Positions 13,522 to 24,680 are shown, numbered from the stretch's first letter. The stretch: 64,000 nt of DNA from Sacculina carcini (GCA_916048095.2 OU696579.1:3189235-3253234), one strand, 5' to 3'. The notes: a model not told the origin generated them from the sequence alone. Program-made: numbers and translations.

Positions 13522-14640
13522 TTAGTCAGAGGATTGAGAAGAACAGGCGTCAGTAGAGAGAGAAGAGGGAGAACCTGAGTATGAGGTCGCAGTACGAGAG
13601 CGGATGTAGTTGCGAACCGCCAGGAACGAAGCACAGTCAGGTGAATGTGCCGAGAGGCAGTGGTCTCGTCCAGCACTGCTGCAATTGGTACAGTTCAGCG
13701 GAGCAGTCTGGTCGCAGGTAGTAGTCAAGTGTGGACCAGCGCAGCGGCCACACGCCACCGGACGAGAACATTTGGCCGCTTTGTGACCCAGGCCGGAACA
13801 TTTGTAGCAGCGCGCCACCCAGAATCTGTCATAGACGGCGCACGACCCAAGACCGACGAACAAACGATCTCCTTGGCTGCGGATTATAGACCGGACACGT
13901 GGAGACACCGCCAGAACCGCGTGCATTCGATCGTCACGGGGGTGGTGAATAATAGTACTCTCAATTCTTGCAACGAAGCATCATCCAGATGATTTTTCAA
14001 CCGCAATCCCTCGATAAATGAGCGAGGAGACGAGTCCAGTGTGATGTTGGCGACAGTCACTTTCGGCGGGATGGAGGCGTGTTGCGGTACATGAGCCTCC
14101 ACACCCGGCACTTGTTCGCGCACACAACTCGCCGCTTTTCCAGCGGCGTCAGCTGAGGTGCAATTGAGCACAACATCACCGCCCCGAGCTGGTCGAGAGC
14201 CAGCGACCTAGACCGTCTTCAGTGCCGCCGTGAGAGTATCAGCCGTGACGTTTGAATTCCTGGACGTCGATTTAACGACAACGGCATGTGTTTTTGGGAG
14301 TAGCCACGGCTGGTGACGTTGTAGACGAATCAGCGGGTTTTGGCGGCAAGACAGCCGATTCCAAAGCCGAAGTGTTGGAATCGACTTAGGCCTCGATAGC
14401 GGAGAACTGAGCTCCGAAGCCACTCACACTACAGGCAATTTCGATCGCCAGCTTGGCACGTCCTATGCAGGGCGAGCAGATTCAGTTTATAATTTTCAGA
14501 GAGTAAAATTTGACTCCCTGGAGAAAAGCGCATTTTGTGTGAGCCCACGCCGGGCAAAGCGAGCAGGATACACACCTGGCTACATCGCTGCCAGCTAATT
14601 TGAAGACAGTGCAGACCGCGTCCATGATAGCCCGCAGAAA
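13522..14640 (-). pseudogene. LINE ORF1 with PHD-like finger, RRM-like part and zinc knuckles
   Basis: It starts MDAVCTVFKLAG, then CVSCSLCPAWAHTKC, a PHD-like C-x2-C...H-x2-C zinc finger. The middle (14171-13884 frame) reads PPKVTVANITLDSSPRSFIE and LRLKNHLDDASLQ, resembling the RRM-like fold of LINE ORF1. After a frameshift comes HAVLAVSPRVRSIIRSQGD and CYKCSGLGHKAAKC, then two further Cys-rich knuckles (CGRCAGPHLTTTC, CTNCSSAGRDHC). ORF1 proteins bind the LINE RNA. Stops between 14430 and 14171 break the frame. Confidence 0.65.
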
Positions 14641-14868
14641 GAGAGAAATTGTCGTGAAAAATACAGTAGACAGAGCGTGATATTCGAGAAAGGACAACAC
14701 ACGCGCATACACATAGCGTGCCAGTTGACGAGACGCGGCTGCTGATAAAACACGTATTGTATGCATGCATGCATGTAGATGAATCTCTGTGGCGACATTA
14801 GTGCGTCCATCATCATCATCTCCAGCCCCCGAAAATATGCCAAGCCCCCCTAAGCCCCTCACAAATCA

Positions 14869-16560
14869 TAATCATGGTTCTTGGCAGGACAGTTTTAGCC
14901 TGCTTGTTCGGTGAAATTGTGTAGTGCGTCTCCCTTACGATGTGTTTATTTAGAGGTTGCAGGTCAACCGTTCTTCTTGGTGTGCCGTCTCACTTGGGTG
15001 TGAGGACCATATTATGCAGACATGTAACCGGAATATTTGGGGGAACTCGCTCAATGACACGAAACGTCATGTCCTTCTCTAGTTGATCGGCCACTTCATA
15101 TTGCCAATGAACAGGCACCTTTGGCGGTCTGCGTGTCACTACTGGCTGAACAAGGGGGTTCTCTCTCAGCTCCATCAGTGTTCCGGTCATAATCGGGAGT
15201 GGTTGATGGGGACATGTATTGAATGTTGATGCAGTGTAGCGTTTCATCAACCATGTTTTCATTTCACTTGCCAGTTCATGGGAAGGCTCCATAGGCAGCT
15301 GGTTCGGACTCGTTGATGGAAGTCTTCGCTTTGGCACCCACATGGTGCATTGGTGTGATCAGTGATCAGTAGTGTCCTTTTGACTTGCCCATGGGTCCGC
15401 ACCAATACGAGGAAAATCGTGCCCGCTTACTCCTAGATGCTCCAGTGTTTCTCGGCTCAGATAAAATCTGTTTGTTAAGTCGGTGACATAGATTGTCGCT
15501 GGAGTGATAAGCTGGTGTTCTGGATGTTTGTCCGGAAGTTTTGACATAGATTGATCCGATGACGTTAATCTCATTGTTGTTTGCCACCAGAATGTGGTTG
15601 TCGGATGACATCTAATGCTTGCCCCGCAATCCTAGTCTCTTCAGTAAACACTGACCTATGATACACGTCTGTTCTCCGGAATCTACTATAGCGACCATTC
15701 TTGCTGATGCCCATGGGGGTTTCGGTATTTTCATTTCAGCCTATGCCTCCACGTTAACCTTGACCAACACTGACAGGTCTGGCTGCGCTCGATTAGTATC
15801 TGTTGACGTTTGACATCATTAATCTGCTAACGAAGCTAGCTGTCTTTGCTTTGTCCGAAACTCTCTCCTTGACCGGCTTGTTTGTATGATATTTACGTAT
15901 TGGTAGCATACTCCCGCGGAACTGGTGGTCAGGCTTAGCAGTAGCTGACGTTTGTCCTCTGAGCGTCATATTGCGTGTCCTGTGCCATCATTCCAGGCAG
16001 GGTTTGAATTATTGTATTTTAATCGCACTTGGCCAAACTGTGGTGTGATCTTTCCGCACTGCCACCACAATTTTTTAAGAAGACTTTCTTTTTCAAGTCT
16101 TCGTTCTTGTATGATGGGTGGTGCTTTGACCTGGTCTCTGTGAGCCGCTTTTTTGTATGCGCTAGCAGCAATACTGGTGCTTTCGCCGAGCATCGCCCTT
16201 GCCACCGTTTCCCTAGCGTGGATGAAGGCGATCGTCTCGCCTAGTGTCATATCATCAATGCAAGTTGACCCAAGTGCTTAGACCCAATGCCCAAGTATTT
16301 GATGCCGTCATCTGATATGCCGTTCAATAGCACGAATTTCACAATTTAGACGGTGTAATTTACGTGCACTGCTTGATAACATGCCGAGTTAGGACATTTG
16401 GTTTACTCTTTCCACTGATACACGTTTGCTACTCCGCGTAGCCGAGCGACGTATTGCCTGACATGTTGGCGGGGCTGCTGAGCAGATTGAATCAGCTTAG
16501 ACCGCATGATGCTCAAATGGTTCGGCTCAATGGTCAGTGCGGTACGCACGACAATTTCGT
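14869..16560 (-). pseudogene. Ty3/Gypsy fragment: gag, protease, RT start
   Basis: Minus-strand pieces occur in gag-to-pol order. The gag part is HLSIMRSKLIQSAQQPRQHV and VARLRGVANVYQW (16560-16403), followed by ETIAFIHARETVARAML (16250-15966). A protease-like part has TSRTPAYHSS and DLTNRFYLSRETLEHLGVSG. The RT start is PPKVPVHWQYEVADQLEKDM, RVIERVPPNIPV and, after a TGA, DGTPRRTVDLQPLNKH. It stops at about 14869 where the LINE begins. RT palm, RNase H and integrase are absent. It is a different Gypsy family from element A. Confidence 0.6.
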
Positions 16561-17280
16561 TCACACAATATCCGTTTCGATGTTTTGAACTTACGAGTAC
16601 AAAAACATGACCAAAAAAGATATTCGTGTGTTTAACGGTGTATTCACTACGAATATTTTTGCTTGTGAAGCAAATAAACAATATTTTTTTCAAGATATAC
16701 GCCGTACATCAACCCGTGAATCAATGACACATTTTGTACATTCGGGCACACATGTTTAAAATTAGCAAACATTTACGTGATCTGAAATAAATTAGTAACT
16801 ATGCACTTAGATCCAATGATCGAACACGACTGAGCTGTCCCCGCTTTTACAGCTTCAAATTGTTGTCGTTAGATGGCGCGGGAGCGCGGGGTCAAGTTCA
16901 CTCACTTGAGTGACTCGACAAGTCAGTACGTGCTGTTAGTGCGCTCACATTTCTCCAGACTCTGGTCCACCGGTATTTTTGGATTTGACGAAAAGAAATT
17001 TAGGAAATGGATGTTAATGATCTAATATTTAAATATTGATAGGGAAAAATTTATGATTTAAATGAAACGATAAATATATAAGGAAAACTGACTGGTGCAT
17101 GCTCTGAATAAGAATGAACTCAATTGGGGAATGTACTGTATTTTGAGGACATGTGTTTTTCTGGCATTTGTGACGATATTTGGTGGATGCTATGTAGACA
17201 CCCTCTTCTGCCATTTTGCAATTTACTTTTGAGCTATGGATTTTATTTTGTTTCGTTGTTTCTGTTCGCACTGTAAACAG
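16561..17280. other. GALE intron 1, 3' part, no gene
   Basis: AT-rich intron sequence with no recognisable ORF. It ends in the acceptor 'ctgtaaacag' at 17280, used by the next GALE exon. Confidence 0.6.
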
Positions 17281-17393
17281 GCTACACGAAGCCAGTCAGT
17301 CTGGCTCGTGTTGAACAACTGACCGGCAAAACGGTGTCGTTCCACGATATTGACCTCCGCAACAAGAAACAACTCAGTTCCGTTTTCAAGCAG
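17281..17393 (+). CDS. GALE: UDP-glucose 4-epimerase, second visible coding exon
   Basis: A 113-nt exon, too short to stand out as an ORF, between acceptor ...AACAG and donor GTCAGC. The first two bases complete a glycine codon begun by the previous exon. It then encodes YTKPVSLARVEQLTGKTVSF followed by HDIDLRNKKQLSSVFKQ and ends in phase 0. This is the stretch after the first Rossmann helix, where epimerases have 'P.SL.RV..LTG..V.F...D' with the Asp that contacts NAD's adenine. The two-base phase, GT-AG ends and exact fit to the family order make it firm. It lies between repeats, 7.9 kb from the first exon and 18.2 kb from the third. Confidence 0.92.
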
Positions 17394-17510
17394 GTCAGCA
17401 TATTCGTGTGTCTTTGATAACACTGGTCTACAAGCGAAATCAAAACTTTTCTGGCGTGGAGTTTCAGAACAGATTTAGACTAATTTGAGTGTGATAAATT
17501 CAAATCTGTT

Positions 17511-17649
17511 CTAACATTTTCTCCATCACGTAGGGCTGGGCAGGAAACGTAAAAATGGATACTCACGGTTCCGATCCGTAGGTCAGTGGAACCGTGAGTA
17601 TCCATTTTTACGTTTCCTGCCCAGCCCTACGTGATGGAGAAAATGTTAG
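17511..17649. repeat. Near-perfect 62-bp inverted repeat with 15-bp spacer
   Basis: Left arm 17511-17572 and right arm 17588-17649 appear identical when reverse-complemented. The arms hold TAGGGCTGGGCAGGAAACGT, seen in diverged form at 3301. The spacer is gatccgtaggtcagt. Both arms also include a shared 'ctaacattttctccatcacg' outside the GGGCTGGGC block, so the duplicated unit is larger than the MITE end. It would form a strong hairpin or cruciform. Confidence 0.9.
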
Positions 17650-17655
17650 TTGTTA

Positions 17656-17691
<36 letters not shown>

Positions 17692-17700
17692 TTTTTTATT
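17656..17700. repeat. (TTA)n microsatellite
   Basis: About 13 TTA units ending in a T-run, directly after the palindrome and before the tail region of a LINE fragment. Confidence 0.95.
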
Positions 17701-18059
17701 AATTACAGGCAAATCCAGTAGCATGGGAAGAGTGCAAGCACTATTACCACCCTAAGGTGGCCCCATGTACCGGAAGCGCCCAAAAGATTAAGAGAGAAAG
17801 AGAGCTCGAAGAGAAATAAGTCTAGAAAGAGAGTTGGAAAGAAAATAATAAATAAATAACAATAAATAATAAACCATCATCCGATAACAATCCATAATGT
17901 CACTCCGCCCACGTTCCTCAATAAATAATAACAATCAACAATAAATATGTGATTCATTAAAAAACAGCCATCAATAAATAAGAATAAATATTAATAAATA
18001 AGTAATAAAAAACAATCAAGAACAATACATATGATTCAAAAAAGAAACATCCAACAATA

Positions 18060-18280
18060 AATATAAATATGATTCAATAAGTAACAACAACACAAATAAA
18101 TATGATTCAATAAACAATAACACCAATAAATATGATTCAATAAACAACAACAACAATAAATATGATTCAATAAACAGCAACAACAATAAATATGATTCAA
18201 TAAACAACAACAACAATAAATATGACTCAATAAACAGCAACAACAATAAATATGATTCAATAAACAACAACAGCCAACAC
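18060..18280. repeat. 30-bp minisatellite
   Basis: Seven units with 'tatgattcaataaacaacaa' at the core recur every 30 bp (positions 18101, 18131, 18161, 18191, 18221, 18251; the first at 18069). Units differ by single bases. The array lies downstream (minus-strand sense) of the LINE RT fragment at 18442-19137 and probably grew from its A/T-rich tail. Confidence 0.9.
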
Positions 18281-18441
18281 TGAGTAAAAGAATAATTTAA
18301 TAAATAACAACAACCAATGATAAATAGTAATAAATAGAGAGTAAAATAGGAATAAATATAAATAAATAGAAAATAAATAACAATAAGCATGAATAAATAA
18401 CAATAAATATGAATAAATATACAATTAATAAGACTCAACAG

Positions 18442-19137
18442 TCAATTCCCCTCTTCCAGTAGCATTTCATTTACTTTGGCCTTGAATTTGTTCAAATTGC
18501 TCTGCAAGAAAGCCTCCTCCTTCAACGTGTTCCAAGTAGACACAGTGGCCGGAAGAAAGCAACGTTGGAATTGTTTTGTACGACAACGAATTGGAGCCAT
18601 GCACTGGGAATGCTGTTTGGATGTAAACCGTGTGCTTCTTGCTGCCACGAAATCATCAGGAATTGACTTGCTCATCGGATGATGGTCGTTGTGCTTGATT
18701 TTGTACAGCATGCACACACTGCTGACCTTTCGACGATGGCAAAGATCACCAAGAACCAAGTCACCACAGAGGAACTTGCAAGTTCTAACAACTCTGTTGA
18801 TGAGATTGAGGTGACAATCCGCAGCAGAAGACCACACGGGGGCGCAGTACTCCAGAATTGGCAAAATGAAACAGCGAAAACAACTTTTTGAGATTGTGCT
18901 GCTACCGAACATCCGATATGCCTTTCTTATAATTCCCAGTTTCCGCGATGCCGAACAAACTAGCTTCCGAATGTGACTCTCAAACGTGAGCTTTGAGTCT
19001 ACATGTACTCCCAATATTTTGAGCTCATCACACACGTTGAGTTGGGCGTCATTTATGAGGATAGCTCCATGTGAAGGCTGAACGGTACGTGACCTAGAAA
19101 CCAACAAGCATTTAGATTTCGAAGTGTTCAGCATCAT
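18442..19137 (-). pseudogene. LINE reverse transcriptase, C-terminal fragment
   Basis: An open frame of 231 codons starting LNTSKSKCLLVSRSR, then LKILGVHVDSKLTFESHI, ILPILEYCAPVWSSAADCHL, CMLYKIKHNDHHPMSK, PIRCRTKQFQRCFLPATVS and WNTLKEEAFLQSNL. These are the thumb and C-terminal blocks of a non-LTR RT (after the catalytic YADD), ending at a natural stop. The spelling differs from the L2/CR1-like copies nearby, so it is a second LINE family. The 5' part is absent (5' truncation) and the window continues into an AAATA-rich tail at 17700-18440. The frame is intact, suggesting a rather young insertion. Confidence 0.75.
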
Positions 19138-19230
19138 ATTCCACCTCTCACACCACTTCAGGACGCTGCTGAGATCGTCAATGTTAATGTTGTAGTTGTA
19201 TGTTAATGTTTGTATGTTAGCCGTTAGTCC

Positions 19231-19278
19231 GTCAGTGGTCAGTGGAACCGTGGATCCGTAGGTCAGTGGAACCGTTTT
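19231..19278. repeat. Dispersed repeat, short copy 3
   Basis: 'tcagtggaaccgtggatccg' is followed by 'taggtcagtggaaccg', matching the centre of the palindrome at 17511-17649 and the copy at 3301. Confidence 0.55.
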
Positions 19279-19975
19279 TTCGCTGTGTGTATCTTATTTT
19301 CACGAATTCAATGGGACAGTAGAGCTATGAATGGCCTCAACAACAGAATCTGGTATCTGGGAATAGGAATTACATCGATGATCCTCTAGTAGATAGGAAA
19401 CATTGTTTTCCTCCCTTGAACATATGACTTGGATTGATGAAACAGATCGTTAGATCTCTTGACCAAATAATGTTATGTCCTATTTGTTGAGCTTTTCCTG
19501 ATTTAATGAAGAGAAAAAAAGGCTGGAATCTTTTATGAACATATTATTTGACTTATTAGGGATCAGAACTTTATCAAATAGATGAATGAAACAAAAGGAA
19601 GAGCTTGAATGCATATTGTAATGTAGTACATAATTTCTTACAGTATATGAAAGCGGACAACTGCGAAGAGATGGTGGAATTGCTACGTGCGTGCGTGATC
19701 TGGGGTGTACAATTAGTATCAAGATTTACTATTTAGACAGTTATTTGAACAATTTTGCGGAGATTTTTCGGGTTGCCAGCGAGGAAAAAGGAGAACGGTT
19801 CCATCAGGATATTGAATCAATGAACGATCGGTATCAAGTCCGATAGGACTCACATTTTTCAACACATACGTATATTTTTCACACACGATCAAAATATGAA
19901 AAAAATCACAAAAAGGTAGTTGCAAAAACATTTTCAGGGTGTAAGTAAAAATCCTGTCTCAACCACTAAATATTC
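19279..19975. other. No gene seen
   Basis: Intron sequence without recognisable ORF or repeat, ending where the TTG-repeat tail of the next LINE begins. Confidence 0.5.
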
Positions 19976-20129
19976 AACAACAACAACAATGTATTTGTAT
20001 AGCGCTCACATAGAAACAAGCACGAAAGAGACAACAATGAGAAACAACAGTACACGATTACAAGATGTGAGAAAAGAAGTAGAAAATTCACAGAAAGGAA
20101 AAAATGGAGATAAATAAAATGGAAATAAA

Positions 20130-20576
20130 TTAAAAAATTAGTAATTGTAAATTAGAGTCATAGGGAAGCGTAATGTGTAAGAGTGTGAGAAGTGGGATCA
20201 AAAAAATTAGCAAACATATTTTTATGAAATGAGGAGTACAATCTACTAAACGATGAATAGGAAGTGATTGAAGAAGGAAGCTCATTGTAGACCCGATGCA
20301 CATGGAAAGAAAAGGATTTTGCGGACCAAGGTGACTCGTTGATAGCACGATGACAGAATAAAGGACGATGAACACGAGAATATAAGTCACAAGAAGAAAG
20401 TAGAAGATCAATAAGATAAGACGGGGAAGAAGTATTGTGAATAATTTTATATATGAGACGACACAACCGAAAATGAATCCTAGGAGTGATGGGAAGCCAG
20501 TGGAATTGGAACAAGAATTGAGAGGTATGGCTGCAAGGAGTAGGATGGAGCACAAAACGACAGGATTGATTATTTA
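20130..20576 (-). pseudogene. LINE RT C-terminal end
   Basis: It encodes NNQSCRFVLHPTPCSHTSQF, then LFQFHWLPITPRIHFRL and LIYKIIHNTSSPSYL, the conserved C-terminal 'LHWLPI..RI.FK' block of L2/CR1-type RTs, and a short tail ending HTLTHYASL. It joins the main RT part once the intervening CACTA element is removed. Confidence 0.75.
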
Positions 20577-20601
20577 CACTGGCCTGCGGTTCAAAACTTT
20601 T

Positions 20602-20945
20602 TTCAAAAGGTCGGATGTTTTTCAGCTGTTTTTATACAAGTTTCGTGTGCTGAATTCGAAAAAGCAATCCATTTTAATCGATTAGCTCGATTTTTCAGAC
20701 TATGTCAAGGATAACAGCTCACACACTGATGTATTAATATGCATAATGGAGTGGGCATACTGATACATTTTGCCCCAAGGTTGGATATTTCTCAGCTGTT
20801 CTAATACAACTTTCGTTTGCTGAATTCGAAAAAGTTATCCATTTGAATCGATTAGCTAGAGTTTTCACACTATGTCAAGGATAACAGCTCACATACTGAT
20901 GTATTAATATGCATATTGCAGTGGGCATACTGATACATTTTCCCC
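20602..20945. repeat. Two 170-bp tandem units inside the CACTA element
   Basis: 'ggatgtttttcagctgtt' near 20612 and 'ggatatttctcagctgtt' near 20782 start two copies offset by 170 bp. Both contain 'gtcaaggataacagctcaca' and 'ctgatgtattaatatgcat'. Subterminal tandem repeats are common transposase-binding regions in CACTA elements; that role here is inference. Confidence 0.85.
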
Positions 20946-20992
20946 AATTCTCACCCTTCTCTCCTGCTGCATGCATCATATCTAATGTCATC

Positions 20993-21388
20993 ATCATATC
21001 TCAGTCTGAGCTATCTGCGTGGCTGGCTTACAAGTCGATCACCACCAACTTCCTGGGTAACCACAGAAGTCCGGAATACCTGAAGGTCGTCGATGAGTTT
21101 ATGGATAGTTTTCAGCAGCTTGGTGCTCGTATGTCTGTAAAGATGCACTTTCTACGGTCCCATCTCGATTATTTCCCAGACAACTGTGGTGATTATAGTG
21201 AAGAGCAGGGATAACGTTTCCACAAAGACATACGTGTGATGGAAGAACGGTACCAGGGTCGGTGGGACGTTAACTTCCTGGCGGACTATTGCTGGTACTT
21301 GAAGAGGGACGTCCCATCTGCTCAACACATTCGGAAGTCCGCGAAAAGGCCACAGTGTTTGTTTCGCAGTAGTGAGTATGTACTGTGA
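20993..21388 (+). pseudogene. C-terminal fragment of a transposon protein
   Basis: An open stretch holds NFLGNHRSPEYLKVVDEFMD, SFQQLGARMSVKMHFLRSHL and DYFPDNCGDYSEEQG. A TAA then stands where a glutamate codon is expected, and the frame goes on RFHKDIRVMEERYQGRWDV, NFLADYCWYLKRDVP to the stop at 21386. This resembles a protein tail I have met in many invertebrate genomes, usually unannotated. Its position inside the CACTA ends suggests it is the C-terminus of that element's protein. One nonsense change inactivates it. Confidence 0.55.
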
Positions 21389-21611
21389 TCGGAATACACT
21401 TATGGTGAATCAGTTTGCAGTTTAAACATATATCCTTCTGTCGCATTAACTATACTTAACCAATCAGAAAGGTTTTGTTCATATTGGCGAAATAACGTAT
21501 CTTAAAATATCGAGCTAATCGAGCAAAACGGATTCCATTTCGGAATCAGCGTGAAAAAGTGACCTAAAACAGTTGAGAAACCCTTGACCTTATAAATCAC
21601 GCAGACCAGTG

Positions 21612-22857
21612 TTATTTTTTAAGGATTTTCAGGGATTTGTTGGTTAGAGTGTGGTGGAGTGAGCTGCAATAATCAAGACAAGAAAGAACAAGAGACTGTA
21701 TAAATTTAATAGAAGAAGGCTGGTCTAAACAGGATCGAATAGGGTATAGACTTCGTGAAATCAAACGACAGGTGCGCGAAATAGAGACAACATTGTTTGA
21801 AAAGGACAAGTTGGATTCAAAGATAACACCCAAGTTTCGAACAGAGGAAGATAAAGCGAGTGGGAGTAATTGAGGAGAAATGCGCGGAGTGTGAAGGATA
21901 ATAAATTCAGACTTAGAAGTGTTGAGAATGAGGCGACGAGAAGCGGTCCAGGACGTAATATCAGAGATAATAGCATTGATAAGAGTGGGATGAGAGAAAG
22001 GACAAGGAATTTGGAGTTGTATGTCATCGACATAAATATGGAAAGGAATGTTGTATTTACAAAGGACAGGACAGAGAGAAGACATGTAAGGATTGAACAG
22101 AGTAGGACCTAGGATAGAACCTTGAGGGACACCAGAAATAAGAGAAGCAGATTTTGAAACAGTTGAATTGAAGTTTACGGAAAAAGTGCGACCAGAGAGA
22201 TAATATTTGAGGAGAGACAATGCTGACGAAGATAGACCCAGAGATCATTGATAAGAATGGCATGATTGACAAGATCAAAGGCTATAGACAGACCGAGAAG
22301 AACAAGGAGAACTGATTGATGATAGGAAAATTTCGATATGATTTCATGAGTAACTGAAATAAGGACAGATTCCGTAGAGTGACAGGAGCGAAAGCCAGAT
22401 TGGAAAGGATGAGGGACCTGGGAAATAAAGGGAGACAAGTGGGGACAAATCGCTGATTCAAGGAGTTTTGAAGGAAGAGATATAGGACGGTGATTAGCGC
22501 ATTCAGACGGATTTAATGTAGGTATCTAAGGATAGGATGGACGATGACATGTTTATCAGAGAGGAATTGGTCATGAAGAAATGATGAGTTAATGAGATGT
22601 AATAGATAAGGAACAATATATAATATTGAAGGAGAGATAGTTCTAAAATTACTAGCATCAGCCGGAGAGAAGGAAATTTTAAGGTAAGATATTATGGTAA
22701 GAATATCTGGAAGATGTATTTGCGAGAATGAAGTGAATTGTAGAGACGCACAAGTATGTGTAACAGGGATATTGGAAGAGGGGAGTTTAGATTGAACAGT
22801 TAGAACTTTATTAGTGAAACTAGCATTAAAACCCGCCCGTTGTGCGGAGGAATTCAT
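21612..22857 (-). pseudogene. LINE RT, main part
   Basis: Blocks include PYLLHLINSSFLHDQF, PHPFQSGFRSCHSTESVLIS, GLSIAFDLVNHAILIND, KSASLISGVPQGSILGPTLF and FHIYVDDIQLQIPCP, where the catalytic box reads YVDD. SEFIILHTPRISPQLLP and LVLSCLDYCSSLHHTL follow. At least two frameshifts separate these pieces (near 22500 and 22180). The reading is cut at ...KSLKILKK by the CACTA element and continues at 20576. Confidence 0.75.
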
Positions 22858-24680
22858 AAAATGGAATTAATATTCATGAAAATTCATATTTATAAAAAAT
22901 ATTCCAAATTAAAAAAGAAAATGAAAACTCATAAGTGTCTTACTCAATAGAAAAGTCCAAGTGTGAATATTTTTATTTTTATTTTGACATAATATTTTCC
23001 CTCAACCCGCCTCATATATAAACCCACCCATTGTGCGGAATAATTCAGAACACAAACACGTAACAAACAATGAAAATTCTAGCATGTAAACCCGCCCGTC
23101 GTGCGAAACGGTTCATACTATTAAATTTGTATTCAATTCAAAAGAGAAAAGGAATTTCAATTAAAAAAGAGTGGAGTAAACTCATAAAAAAAGTCTAAAT
23201 TTCTATATTTTATTATTTATTTTCACAAAATAGTTTGCCTAAACCGCCTCATATTTATACATGCCCGTCGTGCTGAATAATTCAGAACTCAGACACGAAA
23301 CAATGAAAAATGACTAGACTTTTTCATCATAATGTTTCCAAAATATTTTTATAACTTAACATCACCGTCTAGCATTGAAACCCGCCAGTTGTGCGGAGCA
23401 ATTCATAAAATGAAATTCATATTTAATTCATAAACATATTGCAAATTAAAAAAGAAAACAGATATACTCATTAAAATCTTACTCAATTGCAAAGTCTAAA
23501 TTTAATTTTTATTTTTTTTGACAACATATTTTCCTTTAACTCGCCTCATATTGAAACCCGCCCGTCGTGCTCAACAATTCATAAAATAAAATGCATATTC
23601 CATCCATCGAATAAACTGAAGACAAATTAAAAAGCAAAAAATTTAACCTGTAAATACGTTCACCAATAAAAACTCTAAATGTTAATATTTTAATTATAAA
23701 TTTGACAAAATATTATCCCTTAATCCACCTCATATTTAAACCTACCCGTCGTGCGGAATAATTCAGAACACTAACACGTACAAAACAATGAAAATTCTAG
23801 CATGTAAACCCGCCCGTCGTGCGAAACAGTTCATACTATTAAATTTGTATTCAATTCATGAGAGAAAATAAATATGAATCAATAAAGAAAAGAGTAAACC
23901 CATAAAAAGTCTAAATTTTTATATATTTATATTATTTTGACAAAATAGTTTGCCTAAATCGCCTCATATTTAGACCTGCCCGTCGTGCTGAATAATTCAG
24001 AACTCAGACTCAAAACAATGAAAAGTGACTAAACTTTTGTATCATAATGTTTTCAAAATATATTTGTAACTTAATATCACCATCTAGCATTAAAACCCGC
24101 CCTTTGTGCAGAACAATAAATAAAGTAAAATGAATATTGAATTAATATAAAATGATTAGAAATTAAAAAAGAAAAAGTACACCCATAAAAAGTCTTGAAC
24201 AATAGAAAAGTCTATATATGAATGTTTTTATTTTAGATGTGGCAATTTTTTTTCCCTCAAACAGCCTCGTATTTAAACCCGCCCGTCGTGCGGAACTATT
24301 AATAAAATATAATGAATCAAAAAGCAAAAAGCGTATCCAATAGGAAAATATTAATGTGTCAATTCTTAATTTAATTATTGACGAAGTTTTTTCCCTTAAC
24401 ACTGCTCAAATTCACACCCGCCCTTCGTGTGTAGTAATTCAGAAGTGTAATACTATCAAAACAATGAAATTTCTGTCATCTCTATAATTCCAGATTAATG
24501 CTTCCGCTAAAACAGCATATGCATATAGCTGGCATTGCATGATATTACAACCCATATCCTTATGCAACTTAAACGTATGCAACTTGAAATAAAACCAATT
24601 AAATTACACAGTAAAATTCAGTAGTTTACTTTGTTCCCAATAGCATTTTACCCGCCCGTCGTGCGGAACAATTCATGTAT
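22815..24680. repeat. AT-rich array with CCCGCCCGTCGTGCGG blocks
   Basis: At least a dozen GC-rich blocks of the form ACCCGCCCGTCGTGCGGAA, each followed by 'ttca(t/g)aa', stand in otherwise very AT-rich DNA (near 22830, 23025, 23090, 23262, 23380, 23560, 23745, 23812, 23977, 24098, 24277, 24418 and 24652). Pairs such as 23025/23745, 23090/23812 and 23262/23977 show a higher-order repeat of about 718 bp. The reverse complement of the block recurs in the copy at 39456-41830. There is no coding content. Confidence 0.85.

Larger units (their letters stand above)
10484..14868 (-). mobile_element. Nearly full-length L2/CR1-like LINE
   Basis: A non-LTR retrotransposon on the minus strand, about 4.4 kb. 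It has ORF1 (14640-13522), an APE-type endonuclease and an RT, then a 3' end whose minus-strand reading is GCGCTAAATCAAATATATTG plus TGTTTG-like repeats. The similar GCGCTATACAAATACATTG with TTG repeats ends the copy at 19976. Such endings are typical of L2/CR1-type LINEs. The insertion interrupts Gypsy fragment B on one side and abuts a cut Gypsy RT on the other. Several frameshifts are present. Confidence 0.8.
20577..21611 (+). mobile_element. CACTA (EnSpm)-like DNA transposon
   Basis: The ends are CACTGGCCTGCGG on the left and, reverse-complemented, CACTGGTCTGCGT on the right. A 3-bp target duplication TTA flanks it (20574-20576 and 21612-21614). CACTG ends with a 3-bp duplication are the signature of the CACTA superfamily. 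Its removal restores the LINE reading, which confirms the boundaries. At 1,035 bp it is a deletion derivative. Confidence 0.8.
19976..22860 (-). mobile_element. 5'-truncated L2/CR1-like LINE split by a CACTA element
   Basis: The minus-strand 3' end at 19976 reads GCGCTATACAAATACATTG with a TTG-repeat tail. RT blocks run from 22857 down to 21612 and resume from 20576 down to 20130. The gap is exactly filled by a CACTA element at 20577-21611. Endonuclease and ORF1 are missing, so the copy is 5'-truncated at the boundary with the AT-rich array. Confidence 0.75.

Noticed and set aside
18016-18438. Leucine/tyrosine/cysteine-rich membrane-like protein
   Set aside because: Translation of the 30-bp minisatellite; no start or domain evidence.
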